The position numbers and the translations under genes are program-made. Below the pieces are notes generated by a model. That model did no database searches and was not told where the DNA came from. It saw nothing but the letters and a program-made list of their open reading frames with translations. Shown one piece after another: positions 44,355-53,691 of a stretch of DNA of 64,000 nucleotides. Positions within the stretch are counted from its first letter, which is position 1; each line of letters opens with the position of its first letter. Origin of the DNA: Chitiniphilus purpureus (GTDB taxonomy: Bacteria > Pseudomonadota > Gammaproteobacteria > Burkholderiales > Chitinibacteraceae); contig NZ_CP106753.1 in NCBI RefSeq assembly GCF_025642115.1, positions 1,759,501 to 1,823,500 on the forward strand. The letters run 5' to 3'.

Positions 44355-45656
44355 ATGGGTTTTCAACAGGGATTGAGCGGGCTGAACGCGTCATCGAAGA
44401 ACCTTGACGTGATCGGCAACAACATCGCCAACGCCAATACCGTGGGCTTCAAGGCTTCGCGCACCGAGTTCGCCGACGTGTTTGCCGCCACGTTCGCCTC
44501 CGCCGGCAACATTGCCGGCATCGGGGTGCGCGTCAAGGACATCGCGCAGCAGTTCGGCCAGGGCAACATCACTTCCACCAACAATCCGCTGGACATCGCC
44601 ATCACTGGCAACGGCTTTTTCCGGATGCAGGATTCGTCCGGCGCGATCACCTACAGCCGCAACGGCCAGTTCCAGCTCGACCGCGAAGGCAATGTGGTGA
44701 ACGGTGGACAGACCTTGACCGGCTGGCTCGCCGATCCGGTGAGCGGTGCGTTGATCAAGGGCGGGCAGCCGCAGGCACTGCAGGTCTCGGTGAGCAACGT
44801 CGGCGCGCGCGCCACCGGCGCTTCCGGTCTCTCCAATTCCGGGGTGCAGATGCAGCTGAATCTGGATGCCTCCAAACCCATTCTCGATCGCGCGGCGCCG
44901 CCCACTGGTGTCGGTCCGCTCAACATCACCGATCCGACCACCTATACCAGTGCCACCTCGGCCGATGTATACGATGCCCAGGGCGTGCGCCATACGCTGC
45001 AGTATTTCTTCACCAAGGTGGGCACCAACCAGTGGGAGGTGCAGACCTCGTTCGACGGTGCCGCCCCGGTGATGGCGGATCCTGACGGCGCAGGGGCGTT
45101 GACCCAGGGCTATCTCTACTTCGACGGCAATGGCCAGTTGGTCGATACCGCCCCGGACAGCGTGGCCGGCTACGTGTTCACCACCAACCTGGTGGCACCC
45201 AACGGCGCGACGAGTCCGTTCACGTTCAACGTCAATTTCGCCAGATCCACCCAGTTCGGCAGCGCGTTCGGCGTCAACCAGCTCAGGCAGGACGGCTATC
45301 CGGACGGCGTGCTGACCGGGATGTCGATCTCCAAGGACGGCACCATCCTGGCGCAGTTCTCCAACAGCCAGACCAAGACGATCGGCCAGATCGTGTTGGC
45401 CAATTTCGCCAACCCGCAGGGGCTGCAACCGATGGGCGACAACCGGTGGGCCGAGACCTACGACTCGGGGCAGGCGCGCGTGGGTGATCCGGGCACCACC
45501 GACCTGGGCCTGTTGCAGGCGGCAGCGGTGGAGGATGCCAACGTCGATCTGACCGCCGAACTGGTCAACCTGATCGTCGCCCAGCGTAGCTATCAGGCCA
45601 ATACCCAGACCATCAAGGCGCAGGACACCATCCTGCAGACCATCGTCAACCTGTAA
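44355..45656 (+). CDS. flgE: Flagellar hook protein FlgE
   Basis: This 433-residue hook subunit begins GFQQGLSGLNASSKNLDVIGNN and has TVGFKASRTEFADVFAATF near residue 40. The C-terminal segment ELVNLIVAQRSYQANTQTIKAQDTILQTIVNL is the common axial-family helix. Length is typical. The start has CAGGAGAG upstream. The gap to flgD is 63 bases. Confidence 0.97.
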   Translation: MGFQQGLSGLNASSKNLDVIGNNIANANTVGFKASRTEFADVFAATFASAGNIAGIGVRVKDIAQQFGQGNITSTNNPLDIAITGNGFFRMQDSSGAITYSRNGQFQLDREGNVVNGGQTLTGWLADPVSGALIKGGQPQALQVSVSNVGARATGASGLSNSGVQMQLNLDASKPILDRAAPPTGVGPLNITDPTTYTSATSADVYDAQGVRHTLQYFFTKVGTNQWEVQTSFDGAAPVMADPDGAGALTQGYLYFDGNGQLVDTAPDSVAGYVFTTNLVAPNGATSPFTFNVNFARSTQFGSAFGVNQLRQDGYPDGVLTGMSISKDGTILAQFSNSQTKTIGQIVLANFANPQGLQPMGDNRWAETYDSGQARVGDPGTTDLGLLQAAAVEDANVDLTAELVNLIVAQRSYQANTQTIKAQDTILQTIVNL

Positions 45657-45673
45657 GCCGGATAGCCAGTGCC

Positions 45674-46414
45674 ATGGATAGGCTGATCTACACCGCAATG
45701 ACCGGCGCCAAGCATAGCGCCTACCGCCAGGAAGCCATCGCGCACAACCTCGCCAACGTCGGCACGCCCGGCTTTCGCGCGCAGCTGGAGAGCTTCCGCG
45801 CCGTGCCGGTGCTGGCCCCGGGTACGCTGCCCACACGTGCCTTCGTGGTGGAGCAGAGCACCGGGTCCGATTTCACGCCCGGCGTCCTGCAGCAGACCGG
45901 GCGCGATCTGGATGTCGCGATCGAAGGCGACGGCTGGTTCGCGGTCCAGACCGATACGGGTGAGGCATATACCCGCAACGGCGGATTCGAGATCGACGCC
46001 ACGGGCCTGTTGAAAACCCGCAATGGCCAGGTGGTGCTGGGCGAGGCTGGCCCGATCACAGTGCCGGAAAACACCTTCGTCACCTTCGGCGCCGATGGCA
46101 CGGTCAGCGGTGCCGACCGCAACAACCCGGCCCAGGTCAACGAACTGGGCCGGATCAGGCTGGTCAACCCGCCGCTTGAGACGCTCGATCGCGGCAGCGA
46201 CGGCCTTTTCCGGCAGCGCAGCGGCGCGCCGGCGCCGGCCGATGCCAATGTCCGCGTCGCATCGGGCAGCATCGAGACCAGCAATGTCAACGCGGTAGAC
46301 GAACTGGTCGACATGATCAGCGCGCAACGCCACTACGACATGCAGGTGCGCCTGTTGCAGACCGCCGATACCAATGCGCGCTCGGCCGCGCAGATTCTTG
46401 CCGTGTCGGCCTGA
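45674..46414 (+). CDS. flgF: Flagellar basal-body rod protein FlgF
   Basis: This 246-residue rod protein begins MDRLIYTAMTGAKHSAYRQEAIAHNLANVGTPGFRAQLESF. Mid-chain shows DLDVAIEGDGWFAV and the end reads VNAVDELVDMISAQRHYDMQVRLLQTADTNARSAAQI, as in FlgF. It follows flgE by 17 bases. Confidence 0.96.
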   Translation: MDRLIYTAMTGAKHSAYRQEAIAHNLANVGTPGFRAQLESFRAVPVLAPGTLPTRAFVVEQSTGSDFTPGVLQQTGRDLDVAIEGDGWFAVQTDTGEAYTRNGGFEIDATGLLKTRNGQVVLGEAGPITVPENTFVTFGADGTVSGADRNNPAQVNELGRIRLVNPPLETLDRGSDGLFRQRSGAPAPADANVRVASGSIETSNVNAVDELVDMISAQRHYDMQVRLLQTADTNARSAAQILAVSA

Positions 46415-46445
46415 GGCCGCACCCTGACGATAAGGAAACGCCACC

Positions 46446-47231
46446 ATGATGCGCTCGCTGTGGATTGCCAAGACCGGCATGGACGCCATGCAGATGCATG
46501 TCGACGTCATTTCCAACAACCTGGCGAATGTCAACACCAACGGCTTCAAGCGGCAACGGATCGTGTTCGAGGATTTGCTGTACCAGAACATGCGCCAGCC
46601 CGGTGCCTCGACCAGCCAGCAGACGCAGCTGCCCACCGGCCTGCAGCTCGGAACCGGGGTGAAGCCGGTGGCCACGGCCCGTATCTTCATGCAGGGCGGT
46701 TTGCAGATCACCGACGGCCCGCTGGACATGGCGATCAACGGCGAAGGTTTTTTCCAGATCGCGCTGCCGGACGGCACCACTGCCTATACCCGCGACGGCG
46801 CGTTCCAGGTCGACAGCCAGGGCAATGTGGTCACCGCCAGCGGCTATCAGATCCAGCCTGCGCTGCAGGTGCCGCAAGGGACGACCAAGCTCACCATCGG
46901 CAAGGACGGCACGGTCACCGCCATCGTCAACAACAACTCGGCCGCACCGGCGCAGCTGGGCACGGTGCAGCTGGCCACCTTCATCAACCCGCCGGGGTTG
47001 CAATCGATCGGCGAGAACCTGTTCCTCGAAACCGCCGCCTCGGGCGCGCCGGTGGCCGGGCAGCCTGGCACCAACGGTCTTGGCGCGATCAACCAGGGTT
47101 ATGTGGAGACCTCCAACGTTAACGTGACTGAGGAGCTGGTCAACATGATCCAGGCGCAGCGGGCCTATGAGATCAATTCGCGGGCGGTGCGCACCTCGGA
47201 CGAGATGCTGCAGCGGCTTACCCAGCTCTAA
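46446..47231 (+). CDS. flgG: Flagellar distal rod protein FlgG
   Basis: This 261-residue protein begins [46 protein letters not shown], specific for Flg[16 protein letters not shown] and the C-terminal [24 protein letters not shown] follow the family. It forms the distal rod inside the P and L rings. Two in-frame ATGs (46446 and 46449) are possible starts. Confidence 0.97.
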   Translation: MMRSLWIAKTGMDAMQMHVDVISNNLANVNTNGFKRQRIVFEDLLYQNMRQPGASTSQQTQLPTGLQLGTGVKPVATARIFMQGGLQITDGPLDMAINGEGFFQIALPDGTTAYTRDGAFQVDSQGNVVTASGYQIQPALQVPQGTTKLTIGKDGTVTAIVNNNSAAPAQLGTVQLATFINPPGLQSIGENLFLETAASGAPVAGQPGTNGLGAINQGYVETSNVNVTEELVNMIQAQRAYEINSRAVRTSDEMLQRLTQL

Positions 47232-47255
47232 GCGTCATCCAGGAAGAGGGCAGTG

Positions 47256-47930
47256 ATGAAACACCTTGGCGTCGCGCTTCTGGCCGCACTGCTCACCGCG
47301 TGCGCGATGGAGCCCAAGAGCATCGTGACGCAACCGACCACCACCCGGCCCACGGCGCCGCTGCAGGCAAGCCAGAACCAGGGCGCCATCTTCCAGGCCG
47401 GCAGCGCCCGCATGCTGCTCGAAGAGCGCGTGGCCCGCCATATCGGTGATCTGTTGACCATCAACGTGCAGGAAAACCTGTCGGCCACCAACACTTCGAA
47501 CAGCAGCGCGGACCGCACTGGCGAGCTCAACTACGGCACGTCCGGCAACCTGCCGTTCATCCCGCCCAGCATCGAAAAATATCTGGTGCGCCCAGTCGAA
47601 GTGACGGCCAACAGCAACAACACCTTTTCGGGCAAGGGCTCGACCACCAACTCCAACAACTTTGCCGGCACCATTGCCGTCACGGTGGTCGATGTGCTGC
47701 CCAACGGCAATCTGGTGGTCGGGGGGGATAGGCAGATCGCGGTCAACGGCCAGGTCAACACGCTGCGCTTCACCGGCGTGGTCAACCCGTTCGACATCCA
47801 GACCGGCAACACGGTCTCGTCGACCAAGGTGGCCGATGCGCGCATCGAGCAGGTCGGACGCGGCTATATCGCGGATGCGCAGACCATGGGCTGGCTGCAG
47901 CGTTTCTTCCTGAATGTGATGCCGTTTTAA
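47256..47930 (+). CDS. flgH: Flagellar L-ring lipoprotein FlgH
   Basis: This 224-residue lipoprotein has signal MKHLGVALLAALLTAC (lipobox LTAC). Family stretches: GAIFQAGSARMLLEERVARHIGDLLTINVQENLSA, FSGKGSTTNSNNFAGTIAVTVVDVLPNGNLVVGGDRQI, and RGYIADAQTMGWLQRFFLNVMPF. It forms the outer-membrane L ring. ATG 47256 is preferred to the GTG at 47253, with AGGAAGAGG upstream. Confidence 0.96.
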   Translation: MKHLGVALLAALLTACAMEPKSIVTQPTTTRPTAPLQASQNQGAIFQAGSARMLLEERVARHIGDLLTINVQENLSATNTSNSSADRTGELNYGTSGNLPFIPPSIEKYLVRPVEVTANSNNTFSGKGSTTNSNNFAGTIAVTVVDVLPNGNLVVGGDRQIAVNGQVNTLRFTGVVNPFDIQTGNTVSSTKVADARIEQVGRGYIADAQTMGWLQRFFLNVMPF

Positions 47931-47942
47931 AGGAGCCGGGCA

Positions 47943-49037
47943 ATGTTGCGGATGATGGCCTGGATGATGCTCGCGTTGTCGCTGGCCGCAGTGGCCCGCG
48001 CCGAGAAGGTGCGCGACCTGGCCAGCGTGGCGGGCGTGCGCGACAACCAGCTGGTTGGCTACGGGCTGGTGGTGGGGCTGGACGGCAGCGGTGATCAGAC
48101 CACGCAGACGCCGTTCACCGTGCAATCGGTGGTCAACATGCTCGGCAACCTTGGCATCCAGGTGCCCGGTGGCGGCAATCTGCAGCTCAAGAACGTGGCG
48201 GCGGTCACCGTCACCGCCACGCTACCGGCGTTTGCGCGGCCGGGCCAGCCGCTGGATGTGACTGTCTCGTCGATCGGCAACGCCAAGAGTCTGCGCGGCG
48301 GCACGCTGGTGCTGGCGCCGCTCAAGGGCGCGGACGGCCAGATCTACGCGATGGCGCAGGGCAACCTGATCGTGGCGGGCGCGGGCGCCCAGGCTGGCGG
48401 CTCAAGCACGCAGGTCAACCAGTTGGCCACCGGGCGCATCCCCGGTGGTGCCACGGTCGAGCGTGCTGTGCCCAACCCGCTGGGGCAGGGCGAATTCGTG
48501 CAGCTGGAGTTGCTGCAGACCAACTTCACTCTCGCCAGCCGCATGGTCAACGCCATCAACGGCGCACTCGGTCCGGTGGCGGCAGCGCAGGATGGCCGTG
48601 TGATCCAGGTGCGCGCCCCGCTCGACAACAACCAGCGTGTCGCCTTCCTGTCGCGCCTGGAGAATATCGATGTCAGCGCTCCCGAGGGCGCACCCAAGGT
48701 CATCATCAACGCACGTACCGGGTCGGTGGTGATGAATCAGGCGGTGACGGTGGAACCGTGCGCCATCTCGCATGGCAACCTGACCGTGACCATCAACGCC
48801 AACAACCAGGTCTCGCAGCCGAACCCGCTTGCCGGTGGCCAGACCGCGGCGGTGCAGAACGCGGATGTGCAGATCCAGTCCGATTCGGGCGGCGTGGTGC
48901 GGCTGCCCAGGGCCGCCAACCTGCGCGACGTGGTGCGTGCGCTCAACACCGTGGGGGCGACCCCGCAGGACCTGCTGGCCATTCTGCAGGCGATGAAAGC
49001 GGCCGGCAGTCTGCGGGCGCAATTGGAAGTGATCTGA
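47943..49037 (+). CDS. flgI: Flagellar P-ring protein FlgI
   Basis: This 364-residue periplasmic P-ring protein has a Sec signal (cut after VARA) and the family start EKVRDLASVAGVRDNQLVGYGLVVGLDGSGDQT. GRIPGGATVER and the final NTVGATPQDLLAILQAMKAAGSLRAQLEVI are typical. It starts 12 bases after flgH, with AAGGAG upstream. Confidence 0.97.
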   Translation: MLRMMAWMMLALSLAAVARAEKVRDLASVAGVRDNQLVGYGLVVGLDGSGDQTTQTPFTVQSVVNMLGNLGIQVPGGGNLQLKNVAAVTVTATLPAFARPGQPLDVTVSSIGNAKSLRGGTLVLAPLKGADGQIYAMAQGNLIVAGAGAQAGGSSTQVNQLATGRIPGGATVERAVPNPLGQGEFVQLELLQTNFTLASRMVNAINGALGPVAAAQDGRVIQVRAPLDNNQRVAFLSRLENIDVSAPEGAPKVIINARTGSVVMNQAVTVEPCAISHGNLTVTINANNQVSQPNPLAGGQTAAVQNADVQIQSDSGGVVRLPRAANLRDVVRALNTVGATPQDLLAILQAMKAAGSLRAQLEVI

Positions 49038-49104
49038 CGCCGCCGCTGTGCATCTGGCACGGCGTTTGCTCTGTGAACGGTACACGATTGCCGAGCCACG
49101 TCCG

Positions 49105-50007
49105 ATGTTGAAGATTCCGGCTTCCCAACCCTTGCGCGATTTTGCAGCCGACGTGCGCAGCGCCGACCAGCTGCGCCTGTTGAACAAGCAGGATGCAAAA
49201 GCGGCCACGCGCGAGGTCGCCCGCCAGTTCGAAGCGTTGCTGGTGCAGCAGATGCTCAAATCCATGCGCGAAGCGAGCACGCATTTCGACGAATCGAGCA
49301 ATTCGAGCATCGACCTGTTCCGTGGCATGTACGACCAGCAGCTGGCGCAAAGCTGGACACGCAGCGGTGGTACGGGCTTGGCCGACGCGATCCTGCGGCA
49401 GATCGAGGTGCAGACCAATCCGGCGTTGCTCGACCAACCCCGCACCGGGCGCGCCCAGCTGGCCGTCACGGCGCCGGTGCGGCAGGCGGCGGCGGCGGCG
49501 GCGAATTCTGCCGCGCCGGTGGCCGCCGCTACGGCAAAAGATGCCGCAGCACAGTTTCTCGATCGCATCGGCAATGCTGCGGGGCCTGCCGCCGAACGGC
49601 TTGGGGTGGCGCCGTCGCTGTTGGTGGCGCATGCCGCGCTCGAAACCGGCTGGGGCAGAAAACCGATCCGCGACGCGGCCGGCAACGACAGCCACAACTT
49701 GTTCGGCATCAAGGCCGGCGGTGACTGGCAAGGCCGCACCGCCGAGGTCACCACCACCGAATTCATCCACGGCGTGCCGCAGAAACGGGTCGAGCGCTTC
49801 CGGGCGTATGACAGCTACGCCGAGGCGTTCGCCGACTATGCCGCGCTGATCGAGCGGCGCTATCAGGGCGCACTCGCGCAGGATGCGGGCGGATACGGTG
49901 CGGCACTGCAGGCCGGGGGCTACGCCACCGACCCACGCTATGCCGACAAATTCACGCGGGTCGCCGTCCAGGTGGCCCGGTTGCAGGACAGCTCAAGAAT
50001 CGGCTGA
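49105..50007 (+). CDS. flgJ: Flagellar rod-assembly protein and muramidase FlgJ
   Basis: This 300-residue bifunctional protein has an N-terminal rod-binding domain (about residues 30-100, with FEALLVQQMLKSMREAS and LFRGMYDQQLAQ). The C-terminal GH73 muramidase domain (about 150-295) holds the catalytic Glu in AALETGWGRKPI plus NLFGIKAGGDW and AYDSYAEAFADYA. It opens peptidoglycan for the rod. The ATG at 49105 fits family length; the ribosome site is weak. Confidence 0.96.
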   Translation: MLKIPASQPLRDFAADVRSADQLRLLNKQDAKAATREVARQFEALLVQQMLKSMREASTHFDESSNSSIDLFRGMYDQQLAQSWTRSGGTGLADAILRQIEVQTNPALLDQPRTGRAQLAVTAPVRQAAAAAANSAAPVAAATAKDAAAQFLDRIGNAAGPAAERLGVAPSLLVAHAALETGWGRKPIRDAAGNDSHNLFGIKAGGDWQGRTAEVTTTEFIHGVPQKRVERFRAYDSYAEAFADYAALIERRYQGALAQDAGGYGAALQAGGYATDPRYADKFTRVAVQVARLQDSSRIG

Positions 50008-50038
50008 CCCAGCCGATGGATGAACTGGGAGTAACGAT

Positions 50039-52228
50039 ATGGCATCGAGTGTTTTCAGTATCGGCGTTTCCGGCCTGAATGCCGCCAACCTGGGGTTGGT
50101 GACGACCGGGCACAACATTTCCAACGTCAATACCCCTGGCTATTCGCGTCAGTACCTCAAGCAAAGCGCACCGTACCCGCAGATGACGGGCAGCGGCTTT
50201 GTCGGGCTGGGCGTGAAGATCGACAGCGTGCAGCGGGTGTACGACCAGTTCCTGACGCGGCAGGTGCAGACCTCGCAGGCCACGGCGAGCTATCTGCAGA
50301 CCTATCTGTCGCACCTGGAAGAGATCGACAACGTCGTCGCCGATCCCACCGCCGGCGTTTCGCCCGCGCTGCAGAGCTTTTTCTCCGCGGTGCAGAACGT
50401 CTCGACCAATCCGGCGGATACGGCTGCGCGTTCCGCGCTGATCGCCTCGGCCCAGACGCTGGTCAACCGCTTCCAGACGTTCGAGCAGCGCCTTGCCGAA
50501 AGCTACGACACGCTCAATGGCGAGATCACCAACACGGTGGGCAATATCAACGCGGTGGGCCGGCAGATCGCCGAGCTGAACCGCCAGATCTCGATCCAGT
50601 CCGCTTCCGGCCAGACGCCAAACGATCTGCTCGACCAGCGTGACCAGGCGCTGCGCGATCTGAACCGCTACATCAAGGCCACCACGGTGACGCAAAGCGA
50701 TGGCACGTTGAATGTCTTCATCGGCAACGGCCAGAACCTGGTGGTGGGCGGGCAGAGCATCGAGCTTGCCGCCGAGCCGTCCCCGGCCGATCCGTCGCGT
50801 CTTGCGGTGGTGTACAAGCAGAACGGCAACAATGTCTACCTGCCCGAAGGCCAGCTCGAGGGTGGGCAGCTGCAAGGGCTCTTGCGCTACCGGTCAGCCT
50901 CGCTCGATCTGGCCAGGAACAGCCTGGCGCAGGTCGCCCTCGGCTTTGCCCAGACATTCAACGCCCAGCACAGCGCCGGACAGGACCTGTACGGCAACAT
51001 CGGCACCGACTTTTTTTCGTTGCCGACGGCCAATGCGTTCGATACCACGCTGAACGGGGCCACCATCCGTGTCACTGCGCCGCCGACCGCGATCCCGGGA
51101 TCGGATTTCGCACTGGCCTACGATGGCACCAACTACACGTTGCGGCGCCTGTCGGACAATCAGAGCGTCAGCATCACGCCGGCACAGCTTGCCGGTGGCC
51201 ACGCCGCGCTTGGTGTCACCGTGCAACTCACCGCGGGGGCGCCGGGCAGCGCCGGCAGCACCGACTGGTCGTTCCCGCCGGCATTGGGCAACATCGATTT
51301 CAACACGCTCAACACCGGCAATGCAGAGCTGGGCGGCTATATCAGCGATGTGGCCAAGCTGACCAACAGCAACTACGAATTCGGTTTCGATGGCACCAAC
51401 TACGTGCTCACCCGGCAGAAGGACGGCCAGAAGACGGTGTTCACGCCGGCGCAGATGGCGGCCGGCATCCAGCACGACGGTCTGGCGCTGCGTATCGACA
51501 GCGGGACAATGAACGCAGGTGACCGTTTCACCGTCAAACCATTGGAAGGACTGATACGTGGCATGGGGGTGGCGATCAGCGATCCGCGCAATGTGGCGGC
51601 AGCCTCGCCGATCGTGGCCTCGCAAGCCGCGGCCAATACCGGCAAGCTCACCATCACCCAGCCGGCGGTGGATGCACCCAGTGCCGTGACCACCGATGCC
51701 GCGATCAATCCGGCGCTGAAGAATCCGGTCTCGATCCAGTTCACCGGCGCGGCCACCTTCACCATCACCGATACCGTGACCGGTGTGACCAGCGCGCCGC
51801 AGACGTATACCGCGGGCATGCAGGTGAACTTCAACGGCTGGAGCATGAAGCTTGACGGCCAGCCTGCAGTGGGTGATGTCATCAACGTCAAACCCAATGT
51901 CGCCGGCAGCGCCGACAATCGGAACGCACTGGCGCTCGGCACGCTGCAAACCAGGCGTATCCTGAATGGCGGCACCTCGACGTACCAGGAAACGTACGGC
52001 CAGATGGTGAGCACCATCGGCATCCAGACCAACGAGGCGCAGGTGATGTCGGATGCGCAGGACGCCATCCTCGCCCAGGCCGAGACCGCGCGCGATGCGG
52101 TTGCCGGGGTGAACATCGACGAAGAGGCCGCCAATCTGCTGCGCTACCAGCAAGCCTATGTGGCAGCCAGCAAGGTGATCCAGATCGCGCAGGAAGCGTT
52201 CGATCAGATCGCCAACATCGCAAGCTAA
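50039..52228 (+). CDS. flgK: Flagellar hook-filament junction protein FlgK (HAP1)
   Basis: This 729-residue protein begins FSIGVSGLNAANLGLVTTGHNISNVNTPGYSRQYL. ASGQTPNDLLDQRDQALRDLNRYI is in the first third. The C-terminal INIDEEA-type helix reads VNIDEEAANLLRYQQAYVAASKVIQIAQEAFDQI. The middle is longer than in E. coli (547 residues) and contains an extra beta-rich part near residues 330-560 that repeats DGTNYTLRR / DGTNYVLTR twice. GGGAG precedes the ATG. Confidence 0.96.
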   Translation: MASSVFSIGVSGLNAANLGLVTTGHNISNVNTPGYSRQYLKQSAPYPQMTGSGFVGLGVKIDSVQRVYDQFLTRQVQTSQATASYLQTYLSHLEEIDNVVADPTAGVSPALQSFFSAVQNVSTNPADTAARSALIASAQTLVNRFQTFEQRLAESYDTLNGEITNTVGNINAVGRQIAELNRQISIQSASGQTPNDLLDQRDQALRDLNRYIKATTVTQSDGTLNVFIGNGQNLVVGGQSIELAAEPSPADPSRLAVVYKQNGNNVYLPEGQLEGGQLQGLLRYRSASLDLARNSLAQVALGFAQTFNAQHSAGQDLYGNIGTDFFSLPTANAFDTTLNGATIRVTAPPTAIPGSDFALAYDGTNYTLRRLSDNQSVSITPAQLAGGHAALGVTVQLTAGAPGSAGSTDWSFPPALGNIDFNTLNTGNAELGGYISDVAKLTNSNYEFGFDGTNYVLTRQKDGQKTVFTPAQMAAGIQHDGLALRIDSGTMNAGDRFTVKPLEGLIRGMGVAISDPRNVAAASPIVASQAAANTGKLTITQPAVDAPSAVTTDAAINPALKNPVSIQFTGAATFTITDTVTGVTSAPQTYTAGMQVNFNGWSMKLDGQPAVGDVINVKPNVAGSADNRNALALGTLQTRRILNGGTSTYQETYGQMVSTIGIQTNEAQVMSDAQDAILAQAETARDAVAGVNIDEEAANLLRYQQAYVAASKVIQIAQEAFDQIANIAS

Positions 52229-52237
52229 GGAGGGATC

Positions 52238-53623
52238 ATGCGCGTTGCGACCAACACCATCTACAACATCGGCTCCCAGGGTCTGCAGCGGCTGATGACG
52301 CAACAGGCGCATCTGCAGAACCAGCTTTCGACCGGCCGGCGCATCCTCAGCCCGTCCGATGACCCGATCGCTTCGGCGCGCGCGCTGTCGGTCACCCAGG
52401 CGCAGGCGCTCAATACCCAGTTCTCGACCAACAGCGACAGCGCGGATTCGTCGCTGTCGTTGACCGAGGCGACGCTCAAGCAGGTCACCACGCTGATCCA
52501 GAATGTGCAGCAACTTGCGATCAACGCAGGCAACCCCACGCTGACCAAGAACGAGAAGGCGATGCTGGAGAGCGAGCTGCAAGGGCGCTACCAGGAGCTG
52601 CTGGCATTGGCCAACACCACCGACGGCAACGGTCTGTACCTGTTCTCCGGTTTCCGGGGCGATACCAAGCCCTTCACCGAAACCAGCTTCGGCAACGTGG
52701 CGTACAACGGCGACGATGGACAGCGCAGTGTGCAGATCTCGGCGGCGCGCGCCATTCCGGTGTCGGAGGCCGGCAGCCAGCTCTTCCAGAAGGTGACGAC
52801 CGGGAACGGCACCTTCCAGGCGGCCGCCGCCGCCAGCAATACCGGAACCGGCCTGGTCAGCACCGGTGAGGTACTCGATCCGAACAAGTGGGCCGACGCA
52901 GCCAACATGCGTGATTTCCGGATCGACTTCAATTCGATCCCCGATCCGGCCAATCCGAGCGGGACGCCGCTGACCCATTACGACATCATCGACAACCGCA
53001 CCAACCTGCCCGACGGGTCGGCCAATCCCAACTACAACCGCTCGATGATCGATGGTTACGACTACGGCGGCGGTGCGCGCCCGGCGACGCCGGGTGCCAA
53101 CAGCTATCCCCGGGTGTTCAAGAGCGGTGGCGACATCGAGTTCCGCCAGTTGCCCGGCGAGACGACCCCCCTCGTGGCGGGTTGGGACTTCGGGGTGAAG
53201 GTAAGCATCACCGGGGCACCCAAGACCGGCGATTCGTTCACCCTGGAGGCGAGCGTCAACACCGACATGTTCTCGGTATTGGCCGATTTCTCATCGGCGC
53301 TGAAAAGCTATAACACCGATGCGGGGGGCACCGGTCAGGCGGTGTTCCAGAACCGGCTCAACACCATCATCAAGCACCTGTCCAATTCGCTCGACACCGT
53401 GCTCTCCACGCAGGCCGGCATTGGCGCGCGCATGCTGGAGACCGACTCGGTGCGCGATACCAACGAGGACATCAACCTGCAGCACAGCCAGACCCTGTCC
53501 AAACTGCAGGATCTGGACTGGCCCAAGACCATCAGCGACTTTGCCCAGAACCAGACGCTGTTGGACGCCGCGCGCAGTACCTTTTCCAAGGTGCAGAGCC
53601 TGAGCCTGTTCCAGTACATCTGA
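52238..53623 (+). CDS. flgL: Flagellar hook-filament junction protein FlgL (HAP3)
   Basis: This 461-residue protein begins MRVATNTIYNIGSQGLQRLMTQQAHLQNQLSTGRRILSPSDDPIASARAL, the flagellin-type N-terminus of FlgL. The C-terminus repeats the flagellin-like coiled coil with TLSKLQDLDWPKTISDFAQNQTLLDAARSTFSKVQSLSLFQYI. It follows flgK by 9 bases behind AAGGAGG and is the last flg gene here. The central insert makes it longer than the E. coli form. Confidence 0.96.
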   Translation: MRVATNTIYNIGSQGLQRLMTQQAHLQNQLSTGRRILSPSDDPIASARALSVTQAQALNTQFSTNSDSADSSLSLTEATLKQVTTLIQNVQQLAINAGNPTLTKNEKAMLESELQGRYQELLALANTTDGNGLYLFSGFRGDTKPFTETSFGNVAYNGDDGQRSVQISAARAIPVSEAGSQLFQKVTTGNGTFQAAAAASNTGTGLVSTGEVLDPNKWADAANMRDFRIDFNSIPDPANPSGTPLTHYDIIDNRTNLPDGSANPNYNRSMIDGYDYGGGARPATPGANSYPRVFKSGGDIEFRQLPGETTPLVAGWDFGVKVSITGAPKTGDSFTLEASVNTDMFSVLADFSSALKSYNTDAGGTGQAVFQNRLNTIIKHLSNSLDTVLSTQAGIGARMLETDSVRDTNEDINLQHSQTLSKLQDLDWPKTISDFAQNQTLLDAARSTFSKVQSLSLFQYI

Positions 53624-53691
53624 CGGCCGTATCGTGGCCTGCCGCCCGTGCTGCGCAGTGGTGCGGGCGACGGCGCGTGTATCATCCGGCG

